A stretch of 64,000 bases of DNA from NCBI RefSeq assembly GCF_002288925.2, contig NW_022098044.1, positions 15,796,462 to 15,860,461 of the forward strand. Reading direction: 5' to 3'. Positions 21,335-32,885 of the stretch are shown one piece after another. Positions within the stretch are counted from its first letter, which is position 1, and the number at the start of each line of letters is the position of its first letter. The notes below the pieces were generated by a model. The model searched no databases, had not been told where the DNA came from, and was given only the letters and a program-made list of their open reading frames with translations. This DNA is from Delphinapterus leucas. Its lineage: Eukaryota > Chordata > Mammalia > Artiodactyla > Monodontidae. The position numbers were made by a program, and so were the translations under genes.

Positions 21335-21510
21335 GCATCTGCGTCACCACATCCCTATTCGTACACTAACCAGCTTTATGATGGAACCAGTTACTTAAAT
21401 GCTCTGAGTCTCAGTTCTCACATCTGTAAAATGGGGGTAGGACACTTGCTTATCGTCACAGTGTGTCATAAAGGTGAGATGAGGCATGTATATCACTCTT
21501 CCTGCATTTA
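21335..21510 (+). repeat. MIR SINE
   Basis: Sense MIR-like order: accagctttatgatggaacc, ctgagtctcagttctcacat, ctgtaaaatgggggtaggac. Confidence 0.7.
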
Positions 21511-21529
21511 AATTACATTGCCGGACTCG

Positions 21530-21735
21530 CTCCAGATTGTGTACACCTGGAGACTAGGAAATGCATCATGTTTATTACCTTCATCTCCTCCAACCCCCAA
21601 TGCATGTCCTGTAACTTCCTAATGGAAAGGGATATTCTGTCACACTGTTCACGGCTACATCTCTGTGCCTGGAATGGTGCCTGGTATAGGGTAGGCATGG
21701 TGTAAATGTTTATTCAATGAATGAATGCATGCATG
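21530..21735 (+). repeat. L2 3' end fragment
   Basis: A sequence ending ctgtgcctggaatggtgcct, ggtaggcatggtgtaaatg, tttattcaatgaatgaatg is the L2 3' end. A short (GCAT)n run follows at 21727-21738. Confidence 0.6.
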
Positions 21736-22644
21736 CATGATAGGGGTTCGATTCATGTTACTTGATGCTTGGATAGTGATTTGCTGAAATAATGTACACA
21801 CACCCTGTCTCATCTGCAGTGGTTAGCGTCAATAAGTGTCCTTGGCTCTAGAGAGTATACATGCCTTTTGCTCAGTTTCCATCAACTGGCCCATCATACA
21901 TTGGTCTTGGCGTCCACCCACAAACCTAGTGCTTCTGCCTCCTGGCATTAAGCACCATTGGTCATTGGTGGCCCTCTCATTACTCCTTCAGCCGATGCTC
22001 TGTTATTTTCTCTGCTGTATTGATACGGAATCCCAGAGGTTGTGGGAAAGGCCAGGGATTGGCAAGTGAGAGCAAGACCAAATCCAGTAGTGACAAGCAG
22101 TAGTCCTCTTGTGTGACTCTTGTAGCACCTGCTACCACGTGTGCCCTGAGCGACAACAGTGAACAAGCCAGGTGCACACAACAGCCAGCTCCCCGCTGGG
22201 ATTCATGGATAGAGGGCCAGGGGGTGACACCTGGTCAGATCACAGCCCTTACCAGTTGGCTTGGGTGGGGTGACACTGGGGTTGGCGTCTCTTGGCCGGC
22301 CTACCCATCAGCACTGCACAGGTGGGCTGGGGACCAGCCAGCCGCACGGTTCCCATGCAGAACCGTGGGAACTCGGTTCCCACGGGAAGTCATGCTCTCA
22401 CCTGCTCCACAGCTGGAGCTGTCAGCCTCTATCTCAGATTCCTGCTGATCGTCCATATTTGCTGAAATGTGCAAGATGGGGAATGTGGTACCTGGATCGT
22501 CTCAGGTTCCTGGATCCCACCCAGACCTTCTGGGAGAGGCTCTGGGGGAGTGGGGTAGAGAGGCTTGGCGAGCGCCAGCTTTAACAAGCTCCAGTGGGTT
22601 CTGATTCATTGGAGAGGTTGAGAGTTATGCTGGAGTAGAGGGGA
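21736..22644. other. No gene or repeat recognised
   Basis: Single-copy-like DNA that contains an overlapping pair of hairpins (22345-22385). No exon signature. ORFs of 77-111 codons have no family match. Confidence 0.4.
22345..22385. repeat. Overlapping inverted repeats (two alternative hairpins)
   Basis: Hairpin one: cacggttc, 7-base loop, gaaccgtg (22345-22367). Hairpin two: ccgtgggaac, tcg loop, gttcccacgg (22363-22385). Both stems are perfect and share five bases, so only one can form at a time. No known function. Confidence 0.85.
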
Positions 22645-22880
22645 GTCTGGCTTTCAGAGCTGGACAGACCTGGGTGTGAGTCCAAGCTCTGCTACCTGCC
22701 AGCTGTGTGGCTCGTGGCATGCAACCCTGCTGGACCTCTGTGTCCTCCTCAGTATGATAGGGGTGATGATGATGGTGTCTGTCTCACAGAATTGCTAGGA
22801 TTAAGTGAGTTAGTGCGTGTGAAGTACCGTCCACATGTCTGCCCTGCGGCAAGCACATATGAGTGTTAGTTGGTAATGCA
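22645..22880 (+). repeat. MIR SINE, nearly full length
   Basis: Sense MIR with gagctggacagacctgggtg, ctacctgccagctgtgtggc, and a 3' half tgctaggattaagtgagtta. Confidence 0.85.
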
Positions 22881-23558
22881 GTGGTGACGTGACCGTGATG
22901 ACCACCCTGGGCATGGAGTTTCCGTAATTCTGCTCCAGCACAGAGGAGATGCTTGAGCGGGGTTGAACACAGAATGAATTACGGGCCACTTCTTGACAGC
23001 CTGAACACTAAAGACCAGAGACATCAACTCCCTCCAGGATTAGCTGTCACTGTTGTCTCTGTGTCGGCAAACTCCCCAAAGCAATTTTCAGGGAAGCCTT
23101 ATAACTGAGTTTAGCAGAGGATGGACACCGGTGAGTGATTTGGGAATATAAAGCAGATGTAGCCGCAGAAGCAATCATAGGAGCTTCCTCTCCGTTGCTC
23201 CTTAAATGCATTAGTCCCAGCTGAACTGTGATGATTTTTCTTATGTTAAAACATCTTTCTTTTATATTATGCTCTGGGAAAACCAGGTTCTAGATGAATT
23301 CAAGGCTTACATTTGAGCGCTTCCCTAAAGCAGTGGTATCTGGCAGTAAGTAAGATAGCATGCTGTTTGGCTCTAAGCCATAAAAATCTCCGAAACTCCT
23401 TTATTGAAAGGCAGTGCCTTAATTTGCTACAACTCACTAAGGAGCAGTGCATTGGTGAAAGGAAAAGTTCATGATGTTTGCATTCTATTTATTTTAAATA
23501 CAGCCTAGTTCAATAAATAGGCCAGTTTTCTCCTAGCTGTGTTGAGAGAGCGGTATAT
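22881..23558. other. No gene or repeat recognised
   Basis: Single-copy-like DNA with no repeat or exon signature. Confidence 0.35.
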
Positions 23559-23571
23559 AAAACCTGATAGA

Positions 23572-23778
23572 TGGGCTTCCCTGGTGGCGCAGTGGTTGAG
23601 AGTCCGCCTGCCGATGCAGGGGATGCGGGTTCGTGCCCCAGTCCGGGAAGATCCCACGTGCCGTGGAGCGGCTGGGCCCGTGAGCCATGGCCGCTGAGCC
23701 TGCGCGTCCGGAGCCTGTACTCCGCAACAGGAGAGGCCACAGCAGTGAGAGGCCCACGTACCGCAAAAAAAAACCCAA
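23572..23778 (+). mobile_element. CHR-type SINE
   Basis: Typical head (gcttccctggtggcgcagtg), B box (ggttcgtgcccc) and body ending ccgcaaaaaaaaaccc. Target duplication aaaacctgataga at 23559-23571 and 23779-23791, identical. Confidence 0.95.
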
Positions 23779-23791
23779 AAAACCTGATAGA

Positions 23792-24444
23792 GATTTGTTG
23801 CATTGGAACTTACTTGGGGAAGTGGGCCTCTGAAATGTGATTAGCCTTTGAAAAATCAGTAGAAAGCCACCAAGGTCGCTTTACAAGTTCGGCATTTGTA
23901 CGTGGAAATTAACCCATCTGTGGGTTAATACTCCTGGCTTGGCACGGCTGCTAGTCCAGCACTCAGCTTGTATGGAAGTGCAGGGATGGCCACATGTGGT
24001 CGCTTCAGGACCATCCAGAATTTGATGGCCTGCCTGTCCCTGTCATGAGCAGGCACATGGGCCCCGTCATCTTGACATCCTGTGTGGCTCAGTGTGGGTA
24101 TAGTTGGACTCACAGTGGGTCTGGGGTGTAGGTGAGAGCCCCTGTCCTGTTGGGCTGAGAGTGACCTGCACAGAGGAGTACACATTAGGGTCAAGCACCT
24201 GTCTGAGCTTTGTTGCTACCTTTTTAAAGGAGTGCTCAGAAATGCCAGCTGCCCTGTGCCTGGAAAGTTGGGGGGCTCCTGTCCTGTGCGGAGTGATGCT
24301 GGGGTTCAGTCCTGCTCACCGGGGAGCCCGTTCTAGCTAGCTCACTTCCAGGCAAGCCAGAGAGTTCCCAGCCTCACTCACCGGATAATCCTCTTGTGCT
24401 CGTTACACCTTTGCCTCTGTAAGGGCCGCCTTTCCATGTGGGAG
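23792..24444. other. No gene or repeat recognised
   Basis: GC-richer single-copy-like DNA. ORFs of 78-89 codons have no family signature. Confidence 0.35.
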
Positions 24445-24665
24445 AAAGAACACAAGCCATGGAAGCAGGTGGATCTGAATTCCACTCCTGAATCTGTTGC
24501 AGACTGAGCTGGGGGCTCAGTAAAAGCCTCTCTGAACCTTAGGCCTTCTAAGTGTCCCCTGAGGAATAAATTGGTTAATTGGCCCTAGCGAGGATTAAAG
24601 AAGATAGCTTATAGGTGAAATTAGGTACCGCAGTACCGGCAGTGCCTGGTGTGCTGCTGAATGCT
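24445..24665 (+). repeat. MIR SINE
   Basis: MIR-like order: ggatctgaattccactcctg, then aagcctctctgaaccttagg, then gcgaggattaaagaagatag, then cagtgcctggtgtgctgctg. Confidence 0.65.
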
Positions 24666-24786
24666 TCATGGTGTCTGTGATTGGGTAACCTGCTAATCTA
24701 TTTTTTATAAAGCCTAGGAAGAAACAATGAGAAAATGTTCAATTCACAGGTTAATTAGATCTCTCATATTCCTGCTTGTGCTGGAG

Positions 24787-25460
24787 TTGAGGCAGGAGAT
24801 AGATGGGCCCCAGGCTGAACAGTTGGAGTCTGTCCCCTGTGGACAGATAATCCAAGATGAAGAGGAGGAGAGGCTGAGCCCTGCCCAGATAAGAGATAAA
24901 GAGACCACATATTCCTCATTCTCGAAGTCAAGGAGACCTTCCCAACTACACATGTGCAGAAATGCTCCTTGGAGGTCAAAAAGGGAGGGGTGCCACCCCA
25001 TAGTAAATGATGTCAACCTACCCATAGGTCTCTTTGCTGGTAACCATCTTGGCTAAGAGTTGCACGTGTACACAGGGGAGGGCCCTGAGATAAACCAAAT
25101 ACGGACTCAGAACCAGCCAAAGCAAGATGACTGGCCAAAGGAAACCTGGAAGAAATGCCCCATAAAAGTGATGCAACCTACCACGAGTGTGCGACTCTCT
25201 CTCTGAGCTCGCCCATGTGTCTATCCACACGTAGCCTTTTTCCTCCTAATAAACACTTTACTTGTTTCACTACTTTCTGTCTCTCTGTGGAAACTCATTT
25301 CTACACAGCTGACAGGCCAGGGCCTTGTCACTGGCCATGGATCTAGTGGCTAAGGTTCAGCGCTCTCACTGCCGTGGCCTGACTTGGATCTTTGGCTGGG
25401 AACCGAAATCCTGCTTCAAGCCACTGCAGGCCGAGGCCGCCCAAGATCAGAGTTGCCTAA
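24787..25460 (+). repeat. Endogenous retrovirus solo LTR
   Basis: The block has LTR architecture: a U3-like region, a TATA-like cataaaag at about 25162, an AATAAA signal at about 25247, then a U5-like stretch gctgggaaccgaaatcctgc and aggccgaggccgcccaagat. I recall this U5 from cetartiodactyl LTRs. No gag, pol or env sequence is next to it, so it is a solo LTR, with no coding capacity. Exact ends were not resolved and no target duplication was found. Confidence 0.6.
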
Positions 25461-25470
25461 GAATGTTGCC

Positions 25471-27100
25471 ATTCTCTCTTCCTTCTGCACTTGGAGAAAA
25501 GGCAAAGCTTCTCCCCATCCTAGTTGTAAGAATAGATGGTCTTGCCTTACCAAGATAAGCGAAGAGGTGACAATAGCTAAAGATCTGTGATATGAGCTAA
25601 AACGTCCATGTAAACCGGATAATACAGTTTCTTTCTCAAATATGAATGAGGTTTACTGGACTTAGCACAGCTACTAAGGTCAAGAGGAAAGATGCTTTTC
25701 CGTTAAAGAAAAAAAAGTTCTGAGGTTCTTGCTGGCGACTGTCTTCTGTTCAGATCAGACATATTTCTGCCCAATCCTGCCTTTCCTACTCCCAACACTC
25801 CTGTCTGTCAAGTATTTTAAAGTATGCTGAGTTTTAAAAAAAATCCAGCAGGAAAAAAACCCCTAAAAACCAATTTTCTGTTCATTAAAGTGACGGCAGT
25901 TGTTGATAAAGACTTGACTCTTTTCAAAACTTGAGTCCCAGAGCCCCAAAGGCAAAACATAGTGAACTTAATAAAAAGGATGGATGTATCTGGGATGAGT
26001 CAGTCATCTCTGTATTGACTAAATGTTCATTAATTACCACATCCAGAAATGGAGTTTCCCTCTAGAGAAAATGCTAATTAAGATGCCTGTTTAAGCTCCC
26101 ACATTTACCCTCTTAGCAATATCTCCCTTTTATTTGATCTGTTTCAAAAGGCTGGAGCCCTTTACTTAGATGAAGTAATTTCTAAAGGAAGGAGCAGAAA
26201 GGCCCATTCAGCGGTAGTTTGGGAATTGTGTTACCTTGAGTTATATAACTTTCCATGTAAAATACTGATAAAGCACTCGTGCACGTTGTCCAAGCGTTTA
26301 TACACGAAATAAGCCACCTTCCAGCCGATACCCAGGACGGCTAGAGTGTATCTGTGGTGAAACATTCGGGCTAACGTCATTACCTGTGCGTTCTTGTCCA
26401 GGTAAAGGCCTGATTCATGTCAAATGCTGCTAAGAATGAGGGAGAGACTGTTTGTTCTCCAAAACCTGTGTGATTCATGTTAAAGTCGGTTGGATAACAT
26501 GCAAACACTAATTAGGCAGGCATTGTTCTGTAGGGAAAGGACAACAGCGTTCAGTCATTGCAGACTCCAAGCTTGAGCTGACAGGCATGTAGGGTACATG
26601 GCTGTGATGTGAGGTTGGAGGTGGGCCTCTCTTACACTGAATCCATGAAGACCCCAGGGAGGAAGTATGTGAGAGAAGAAGAGAGGCTGTCAGATGTAGT
26701 TTAAGGCCAACACAAAGGAAGGGGCATCTTTCTGAATGGGGAGACTGCGGCGAGGGTGTGCCTTGTGATGAGTCACAGAACCTCTTCAGGGAGGCGCGAG
26801 AGAAGTGGATTATTTTAACTGGTGGTAAGAACCTGTCATAGGTTTTTGGAAGCATTAGGGTCAGTAGGCTCTTCTGAAAATAAGAACTGAAAGGGGGAGG
26901 GGTGTGGAGGGAGGGAGAGTACTACATTTGTTTTTCCTGTTCTGTAATTTTTGAGGCATCACAAGTTAAATGTTATAAAATAACCCCCAAAGTATAAAAC
27001 AAGGGTGTCCTGAAGTCGATATGAGTGTTTTACCCATAGGATGGAGATTCAAGCTCTCCTGGTATGCAGGATACTAGCTCAAAAAGAGTGCAAGTTTGTT
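25471..27100. other. Repeat-poor AT-rich region, candidate conserved non-coding DNA
   Basis: About 1.6 kb free of recognised repeats. At 25860-26500 there are several AT-rich homeodomain-like and AP-1-like words (ggatgagtcagtcatc, attaattaccac, tgctaattaagatg). There is no exon signature. Whether it is conserved needs an alignment to other mammals. Confidence 0.3.
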
Positions 27101-27116
27101 TATTTTCTAAATCTTT
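27101..27116 (-). repeat. Target duplication of antisense CHR SINE
   Basis: tattttctaaatcttt is found again exactly at 27328-27343 on the other side of the SINE. Confidence 0.95.
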
Positions 27117-27327
27117 TTTATTTATTTATTTTTTTGCGGTACGCGGGCCTCTCACTGTTGTGGCCTCTGCCGTTGCGGAGCACAGGCTCCAGACGCGCAG
27201 GCTCAGCGGCCATGGCTCACGGGCCCAGCCACTCCGCGGCATGTGGGATCTTCCCAGGGCGGGGCACGAAGCCGTGTCCCCTGCATCGGCAGGTGGACTC
27301 TCAACCACTGCGCCACCAGGGAAGCCC
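27117..27327 (-). mobile_element. CHR-type SINE, antisense
   Basis: Starts with a T-rich tail containing (TTTA)n, then gcggtacgcgggcctctcac, and ends gccaccagggaagccc, the reverse complement of the SINE head. B box reads as gaagccgtgtc on this strand, partly decayed. It has a perfect 16-bp target duplication. Confidence 0.97.
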
Positions 27328-27343
27328 TATTTTCTAAATCTTT

Positions 27344-27649
27344 GAAAGAATCTCTCTTAAGCGCCAGATTGACAGCCTTAGGGGGACTTGCCGTTCCTGG
27401 ATCTGTGGGCCGCGCTTTGGTCTCCAGTGGGACCAGAGAGGTTGTCTTTGATAAAGAAGTCAGCTCAGTGAACCAGAGCATCCCATTGCTGACATCGTTT
27501 CTTGAATGAACTGGGCAACCCTAGACTTGGTCCCCAGATGGCCCATGTGCAAAATGAGGAGACTTTTTTTCCCCTCCTTGTAAACACGTGCATGTGCATG
27601 CACACACACGTGCACACAATTCAGAGCCTTGGAATCCTTGGAGCTCAGT
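27344..27649. other. No gene; short CA/TG-rich tract
   Basis: A mixed (CA)n-like tract with acgtgcatgtgcatgcacac lies at about 27585-27620. Nothing else recognised. Confidence 0.4.
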
Positions 27650-27860
27650 GTTTAGAGGAACACAGGCTGTGGTTCACATCCCAGCTTTCCCACCTGAGTG
27701 GCAGCGCCCTGAGAGCAAGTCAAGTTTCCTTTCTGAACTCCAGTTTGTTCTTCTTTAAAATCACAATACTAACACTCGTTTTGTATGGGTTTGTGATGGT
27801 AAGGTAATATTTATGAAGTATCTAGCTGAACGGCACATACAATGGGCTAAAAATATTATA
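27650..27860 (+). repeat. MIR SINE
   Basis: MIR-like: ctgtggttcacatcccagct, ctgaactccagtttgttctt, then gatggtaaggtaatatttat with a tail gaacggcacatacaatgg. Confidence 0.5.
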
Positions 27861-28019
27861 GTTAAGATTTTTCACTTTAAATACTTTGACCCACGACCTC
27901 CTTTCTGAGCTAGTTTATTAAAGTAATGTAAAATACACAGGTTTTGGAGATTCAACGTTGATACTAAAATAATGAGGTGGGTTTAAAATTCTGTGTTCAA
28001 ATTGGTAGAACATAAGGAG

Positions 28020-28075
28020 CGTATATATACACAAGCACACACATACACACACACATACATACATCTATAATAGGT
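28020..28075. repeat. CA/TA-rich simple repeat
   Basis: A run of interrupted (CA)n and (ATAC)n units such as acacacatacacacacacat. Confidence 0.85.
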
Positions 28076-28870
28076 ATAGGTTGTTGTCTCAATGATATGT
28101 TTCAGTGAAAATTAGCAAATTGATTATTATGCATAGAAAACAATAATATGAGCATTTATATGATAAGTGCAAATGTAAAATTGAATCTAAAAGTGAATCT
28201 TTTCATAAAACAGACCTGCTTTGGATCACATCACTCGTGGTCAAGGAAGGCAGATAAACTCCCTGCCTATCCAGGAAAGCAATGCTACAGTTACAGAGGC
28301 TATTTGGAGAGATTTTATGAATTTCTGATGTGTAAAATGAGTGTGTACCATGACATAGATGGAGTCATTTGTAAGGAGAATGAAAAAGGTACTCCTTCTG
28401 ACATCTTTTATTTTTTGAAGTGACATGTGTATACCGTGACATTTCTCTGCCCCAACTTGTGTTCCTTCTCAGTGACCCCAGCCATCATCCAAGTGCAGGT
28501 CAAGGGCTGCCTGTTGCCCCGAATTTTGTGCTCTGCTGAGCCATCTGCTGAGTTACGGTTGGGAAGTCGGTGAACCTTTAAGCTTCACCATGAGAATGTT
28601 CTCTAGAGGAACAACTCTGGAATTGAAATAGGCAAGAGCCAGTTCTATCCGGGCCATAGACCGGGACACACAGCACAGTCTTGGCAGAACATGTACAAGG
28701 TGCCCTGGGCTCTGCCATGTCTCCATCTTTCTACCACTTCGGGGTCTGGTTAGACGGCTCAGGCTCTGAGCAGTGCCCTGGGTTAAATTCCTCCAGCTTA
28801 CTCAGTCTCTGGGCTTTGTAAGTTCATTTGCTAAGGTTTCCAGTAGGGCGTCTGCCTGTTGGACAGCTGT
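28076..28870. other. No gene or repeat recognised
   Basis: The left part is AT-rich. No exon or repeat signature. Confidence 0.35.
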
Positions 28871-28874
28871 GCAG

Positions 28875-29060
28875 TGAATAAACCAGGCACTGGTGTATCA
28901 GGAAGAGAGCAGACTTTGATACAGACCCACCTTTGGATTGGGCTCTGTGCTGTGATCTGTGTGACCTGGGGCAGGTCACCAAATGTCTGCAGGTCTCACT
29001 TTCCTCCAGTTTGAATAACAATTACCCACCTCCTTCAAAGGGATCTTCTGAGCTCTAAAT
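28875..29060 (+). repeat. MIR SINE
   Basis: MIR-like order: gatctgtgtgacctggggca, then tgcaggtctcactttcctcc, then aacaattacccacctccttc. Confidence 0.6.
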
Positions 29061-30124
29061 GGATGGACAGGGAAAGGCTTCCCAAAAGGCTCCTCGAAAT
29101 TTCCTAAATGTTAGCTCCGTTGTTGTGGAGCTGTAATGAGGACTAAAGGGAAGGGCTCTATGTATTGATAAAAGGGGCCACAGAAGCTTATTCTACATGT
29201 GTTCTTTCCTTCGTTCCCTTCTAATTAGTTCAGGTGACAAAGTAATGTGAAAAGAGGAGTGTGCTTTAAAAAATGTGCATTTGACAGAGGCCTTTCCCAA
29301 ATCCTTGTGCTCACGGAGAGGGACATGGGGCCAAGGAGTCTTGTGGAGGAGAAGCGCCCTGCATGCTAGATTCCTCCAGGCTTTGCTTTCACCTTGCAGC
29401 CTCACCCCATACCTGGCAGCCTTGGACAGGCAGATGGTAGCTGAGGGAGCAGGTGCCCCTGAGCCTGCAAACCACCACATGATGCTTGGTGTCCTTACTT
29501 TTCTTTGTACCCCCAGCACTCAGCACAGGACCCCAGAAAACTCTTTTGAGTTATGGGATGCTCAGGTGATATGGTCTGTCTGTTGAGGGTTTCCCCAAAG
29601 TGTTTCAAATAATATTTACTCTAGGAAGGGGCTCCATTAAAACAACACCAACAGCAACAAAGTGCATGAGCTTGATAAAGATCTCTTTTGGAAACTGGTG
29701 ATGCACATTAACATATTAAAGGCCCTGAAAAGTCCTGTACAAAGAAACAAGTTCAGTGTCATTCAACCCAGTGTTCCTCAGCTTCATTTTGATCTGGGAA
29801 ACTTTCTTTCACTTGTTCCCAGCACATGCACATTGGGAACCACTCATCAATGGCATATTGATTGGAATTAGTCTAAAATCCTCCATCCTCATACATTTAC
29901 CTGTAATTGCTAGACTTCTGTGTAGATATTAGCTTCCTTTGTGGTCTATTGTCCTCGCCTGGCTGCAAAATGAACTTCGTGTAACTTTCCCCCCATGCTT
30001 TGTTGCAGATGTCAGTGGGGATTGAATGTTTGGCTAGACTCATTTTTCCACTTCAGAAGCCCGGCTGATCTCTTTGCATGATGGCACGTTAGCTGTCTTA
30101 AGCCTCAAAGTCAGTTGTAAATGA
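29061..30124. other. No gene recognised; possible L2 scrap
   Basis: About 29490-29540 (ctttgtacccccagcactca) may be a short L2 3' end. An (AAC)n-like tract is at 29640-29660. Otherwise single-copy-like, with no exon signature. Confidence 0.4.
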
Positions 30125-30950
30125 TGGGACAAGACTCACTGGGTGGTCCCAGAGAGACCCTGATGATTTTGACAGCTATTCCTATAATCCAATCAACTCT
30201 GCTGAGGAGATACATCCAGGATGTCCTCTACCTCTCCCTACCTTCCTCACCCGTCCGCCTGCTGACTATCATTCTGTCTCGCTTGGACCATCACAGTAGC
30301 TGCCTAAGGAGGCTGTTCGCAACACAGCAGCCCAGGGGATCCTGCAAACACACAAGTCAGATCAAGTCATCCCGATACCCTGGAAACACCAGCGTCCTGA
30401 CAATGGCCCGTGAGGCAGTACGTGACCAGGGTCCCTGCCGCCCTCCCCATCCCCTGCTCTGCCAGCCACCCCAGACTCCTTGCTCTTCCTAGAATGCTCC
30501 TGGCAGGGTCCCCACCTCATGTAATACAGTTTCTGGCGTTAGGCGTTGCACCAAGTGAGTTTACATCTATAAAGCACCTAGCCTCTTCCCTGTGATAACC
30601 AAATGGCTTGCCTCCTCACTTACTTCCGGTGTCTGTCAAATCTCATGTTAGTGGAGAGGCCTGCGTGTACTGTCCTATATAAAACAGCAGCCCTCCCCCA
30701 CCGCATCCGCTTCCCCAGTAGTTAACCTCTATCCTCTTCCCTGCTTTTTTGCCCCGGCAACACCCATCAATGCCTGAGGTGTGATATATTTATCAGTTGT
30801 TTGTTTATTGTCTCCTCTCCCCTCGGGGATGTCAGCTGACTCAGGGCAGGGTCTTATTCCCCAGCTCCAAGCACCGTGCTTGTCACCTTGTCACGTAGGC
30901 AGACCCCAGGATCTAGTGGTTCAAGGGATGAGTAACAGCAGTCCCCATCC
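30125..30950 (+). repeat. L2, long sense fragment
   Basis: L2-like order: tcgcttggaccatcacagta, gtcagatcaagtcatcccga, cttcctagaatgctcctggc, tcagttgtttgtttattgtc, and a 3' end ctcagggcagggtcttattc. Stops and gaps break any frame. ORFs of 61-123 codons here are L2 remnants. Confidence 0.7.
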
Positions 30951-32261
30951 CTCGCTAGTGACGCGACCAGGACGAGTTACACGCACGGGGTTGTGAACGT
31001 CAGGGCACTTTTCAGTCTGCAGTGTTATTTGCAGCTGCTCGGCCTGGCAGATTTTCCCAGGTTCAGAGGCTGCTGCTTCTGAGTCAAGTTGTCACAGCTG
31101 AAGGTGAGAGCCAGAGCCTCAGCAGCACGTGGTCAGGGACTGAGCCTCAGCGGAGGAGGGCATGTGGAGCAGAGGTGACCCCGAGGAGAGGAAGCTGAGC
31201 GCAGAGGCTGCAGAACCGCTGGCCATGATGCCAGCGCCTCCCCATCCCTTTAGGTGGCTTTCCTGTAATAATAATGATCGCTTGTTGCAGGGGTGCTTTG
31301 TGGCCAGGGTCCATCCTCATAGCCTCTTACACTTGCCGGTGTATTTTAATCTTCTCAGTTACCAGCCTCTGAGATTGTGGTGGTTTGTACTTGGGCAAAC
31401 AGCTCACCGCTGAGGGGTCACTTTGGTCGACAGAGCAGAAAAGGGCTCAGTCTTCCCGGCCCTTAATTTCCTTGCGGTGGAATGAACAAAAAAGAAGTGA
31501 AGGCTGTAAAGGCCCCTTCCTGTCCCCAAAGTTCCTTTATTCTAGGAATCAAGTCTCTGTGAAGCCATGGGACCACGTGTGTCATTCATGCCATGGCTCA
31601 GCCTAGCCATCCCTTAAGAAACGGCAGCTGTGTCCAAAGGTGCTGGTGGCCTTGGGGAGAGAGTCCCCTTCCTGCCACTGCCTGTTTGGCTCTAGAAATG
31701 GTTCAGCTCCGAGACATGTGGGCTGCGCTGAAGAACCTCATCCAGGTAGAAGGGGCCTCCTGTGATGAGGACACGTCTGAGCTCAGGCAGGGCAGCAGGT
31801 TCCACTCTCAACCCTGCCGGATTGAAGTACGAGCAAATTCAGAGAATCCCCAGGTTGCCGGAGAAAGTACAAATGAATCACAGACAAAAATACGGCTGAA
31901 GAATTTCGGAGAAGGCCTTTAAGAGAAAGAAGATGCCATTTGCTGAAGGTAAAAGTACAACCCTGGTAGCAGCTCATTGACCAAAGCTGTCACAGACTGT
32001 AAGCTGGACGCTGGACCATTCTGGGTCACGTGACCTGGCAGGAACCCAGCCAGTGGCCCAGCAGTTCTGATGACAGAGCTTCCTGAGGGACTAGTGCCCC
32101 TACCAGCCTGGAAAGAGAGGGAGCCTATACAGATAGGGGGTTCCTGCCCAGCAGACCCTGAAGCTAGAGGAGAGGACAGCTTTTCCAGACTCCTCAAGGA
32201 GGCAAGATGGGGCCTGGCTCAATACCAAGGGAGTGTGAATTCCAATTCTGGATTCCACTGT
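30951..32261. other. No gene or repeat recognised
   Basis: GC-richer single-copy-like DNA. ORFs of 73-109 codons have no family signature. No splice-bounded exon could be argued. Confidence 0.35.
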
Positions 32262-32690
32262 TGACCTCAGTAAAGCGGTAAACCAAGGCAAGTTCCAAGA
32301 GATGAGTTTATTCGGGATTAGTGGGGGAATTGCAGTTCGGGACAAGCAAACTGAAGCAAGCGACAGGCCAGTCACTGAGGGTTTGGGGTAGATTATATTG
32401 ACGGGCAGAGAAAGTAAAGAGGGGAGAGTTCAAGTTCGAGTCAGTTAAAATCAAAAAGAAACAGAGACCAGCCTTGAAAACTTCCCGAGGAGACAGAACC
32501 ATTCCAGCAGCACAAACAAAGCTCTCAATTCAGCCCACTTGGTGAGGCCAGCCCGCCCTTGGTCATCTCTCGTTCACGGCTCTGGCAGGACTTCCCAAGG
32601 TTGATAGGAGACAAGTAATGGTCATCGAGAAAATTCCAACGCTATCGTTTTTCTGTAAATCAGGCATTTACGTGAAATCAGTCTCTTAGT
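32262..32690 (-). repeat. Probable ERV solo LTR, antisense
   Basis: On the minus strand there is an AATAAA signal (plus-strand tttatt, about 32306-32311) followed by a U5-like segment that ends with CA at the plus-strand tgttgacctcag (32262). The outer boundary to the right is not resolved. No retroviral gene adjoins it. Family not assigned. Confidence 0.45.
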
Positions 32691-32774
32691 CCTTCAGTTT
32701 TGTTTTCCTGAGGACACAGGCATGAGGTTCTGCATTTTATATCCTCTGGTTCTGTGTTAGATTGAAATTCTTTC

Positions 32775-32885
32775 ACATCATTAACTCAGCTCTCTCAGCA
32801 ATGCAGTGGGTTTGGTGTGGTTATTCCCATTTCACAGATGGGAATGTAGAGGCTCACGGATGTGAGGCTTGTGTTACACAAACGC
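32775..32885 (-). repeat. MIR fragment, antisense
   Basis: gttattcccatttcacagat followed by gggaatgtagaggctcacgg is the antisense MIR core. Confidence 0.7.

Noticed and set aside
24727..25056. 109-codon ORF at the LTR as a retroviral gene
   Set aside because: It lies in the U3-like part of a solo LTR and shows no gag, pol or env motif.
27585..27620. Alternating purine-pyrimidine tract as a structured element
   Set aside because: A short, mixed CA/TG simple repeat with no further structure.
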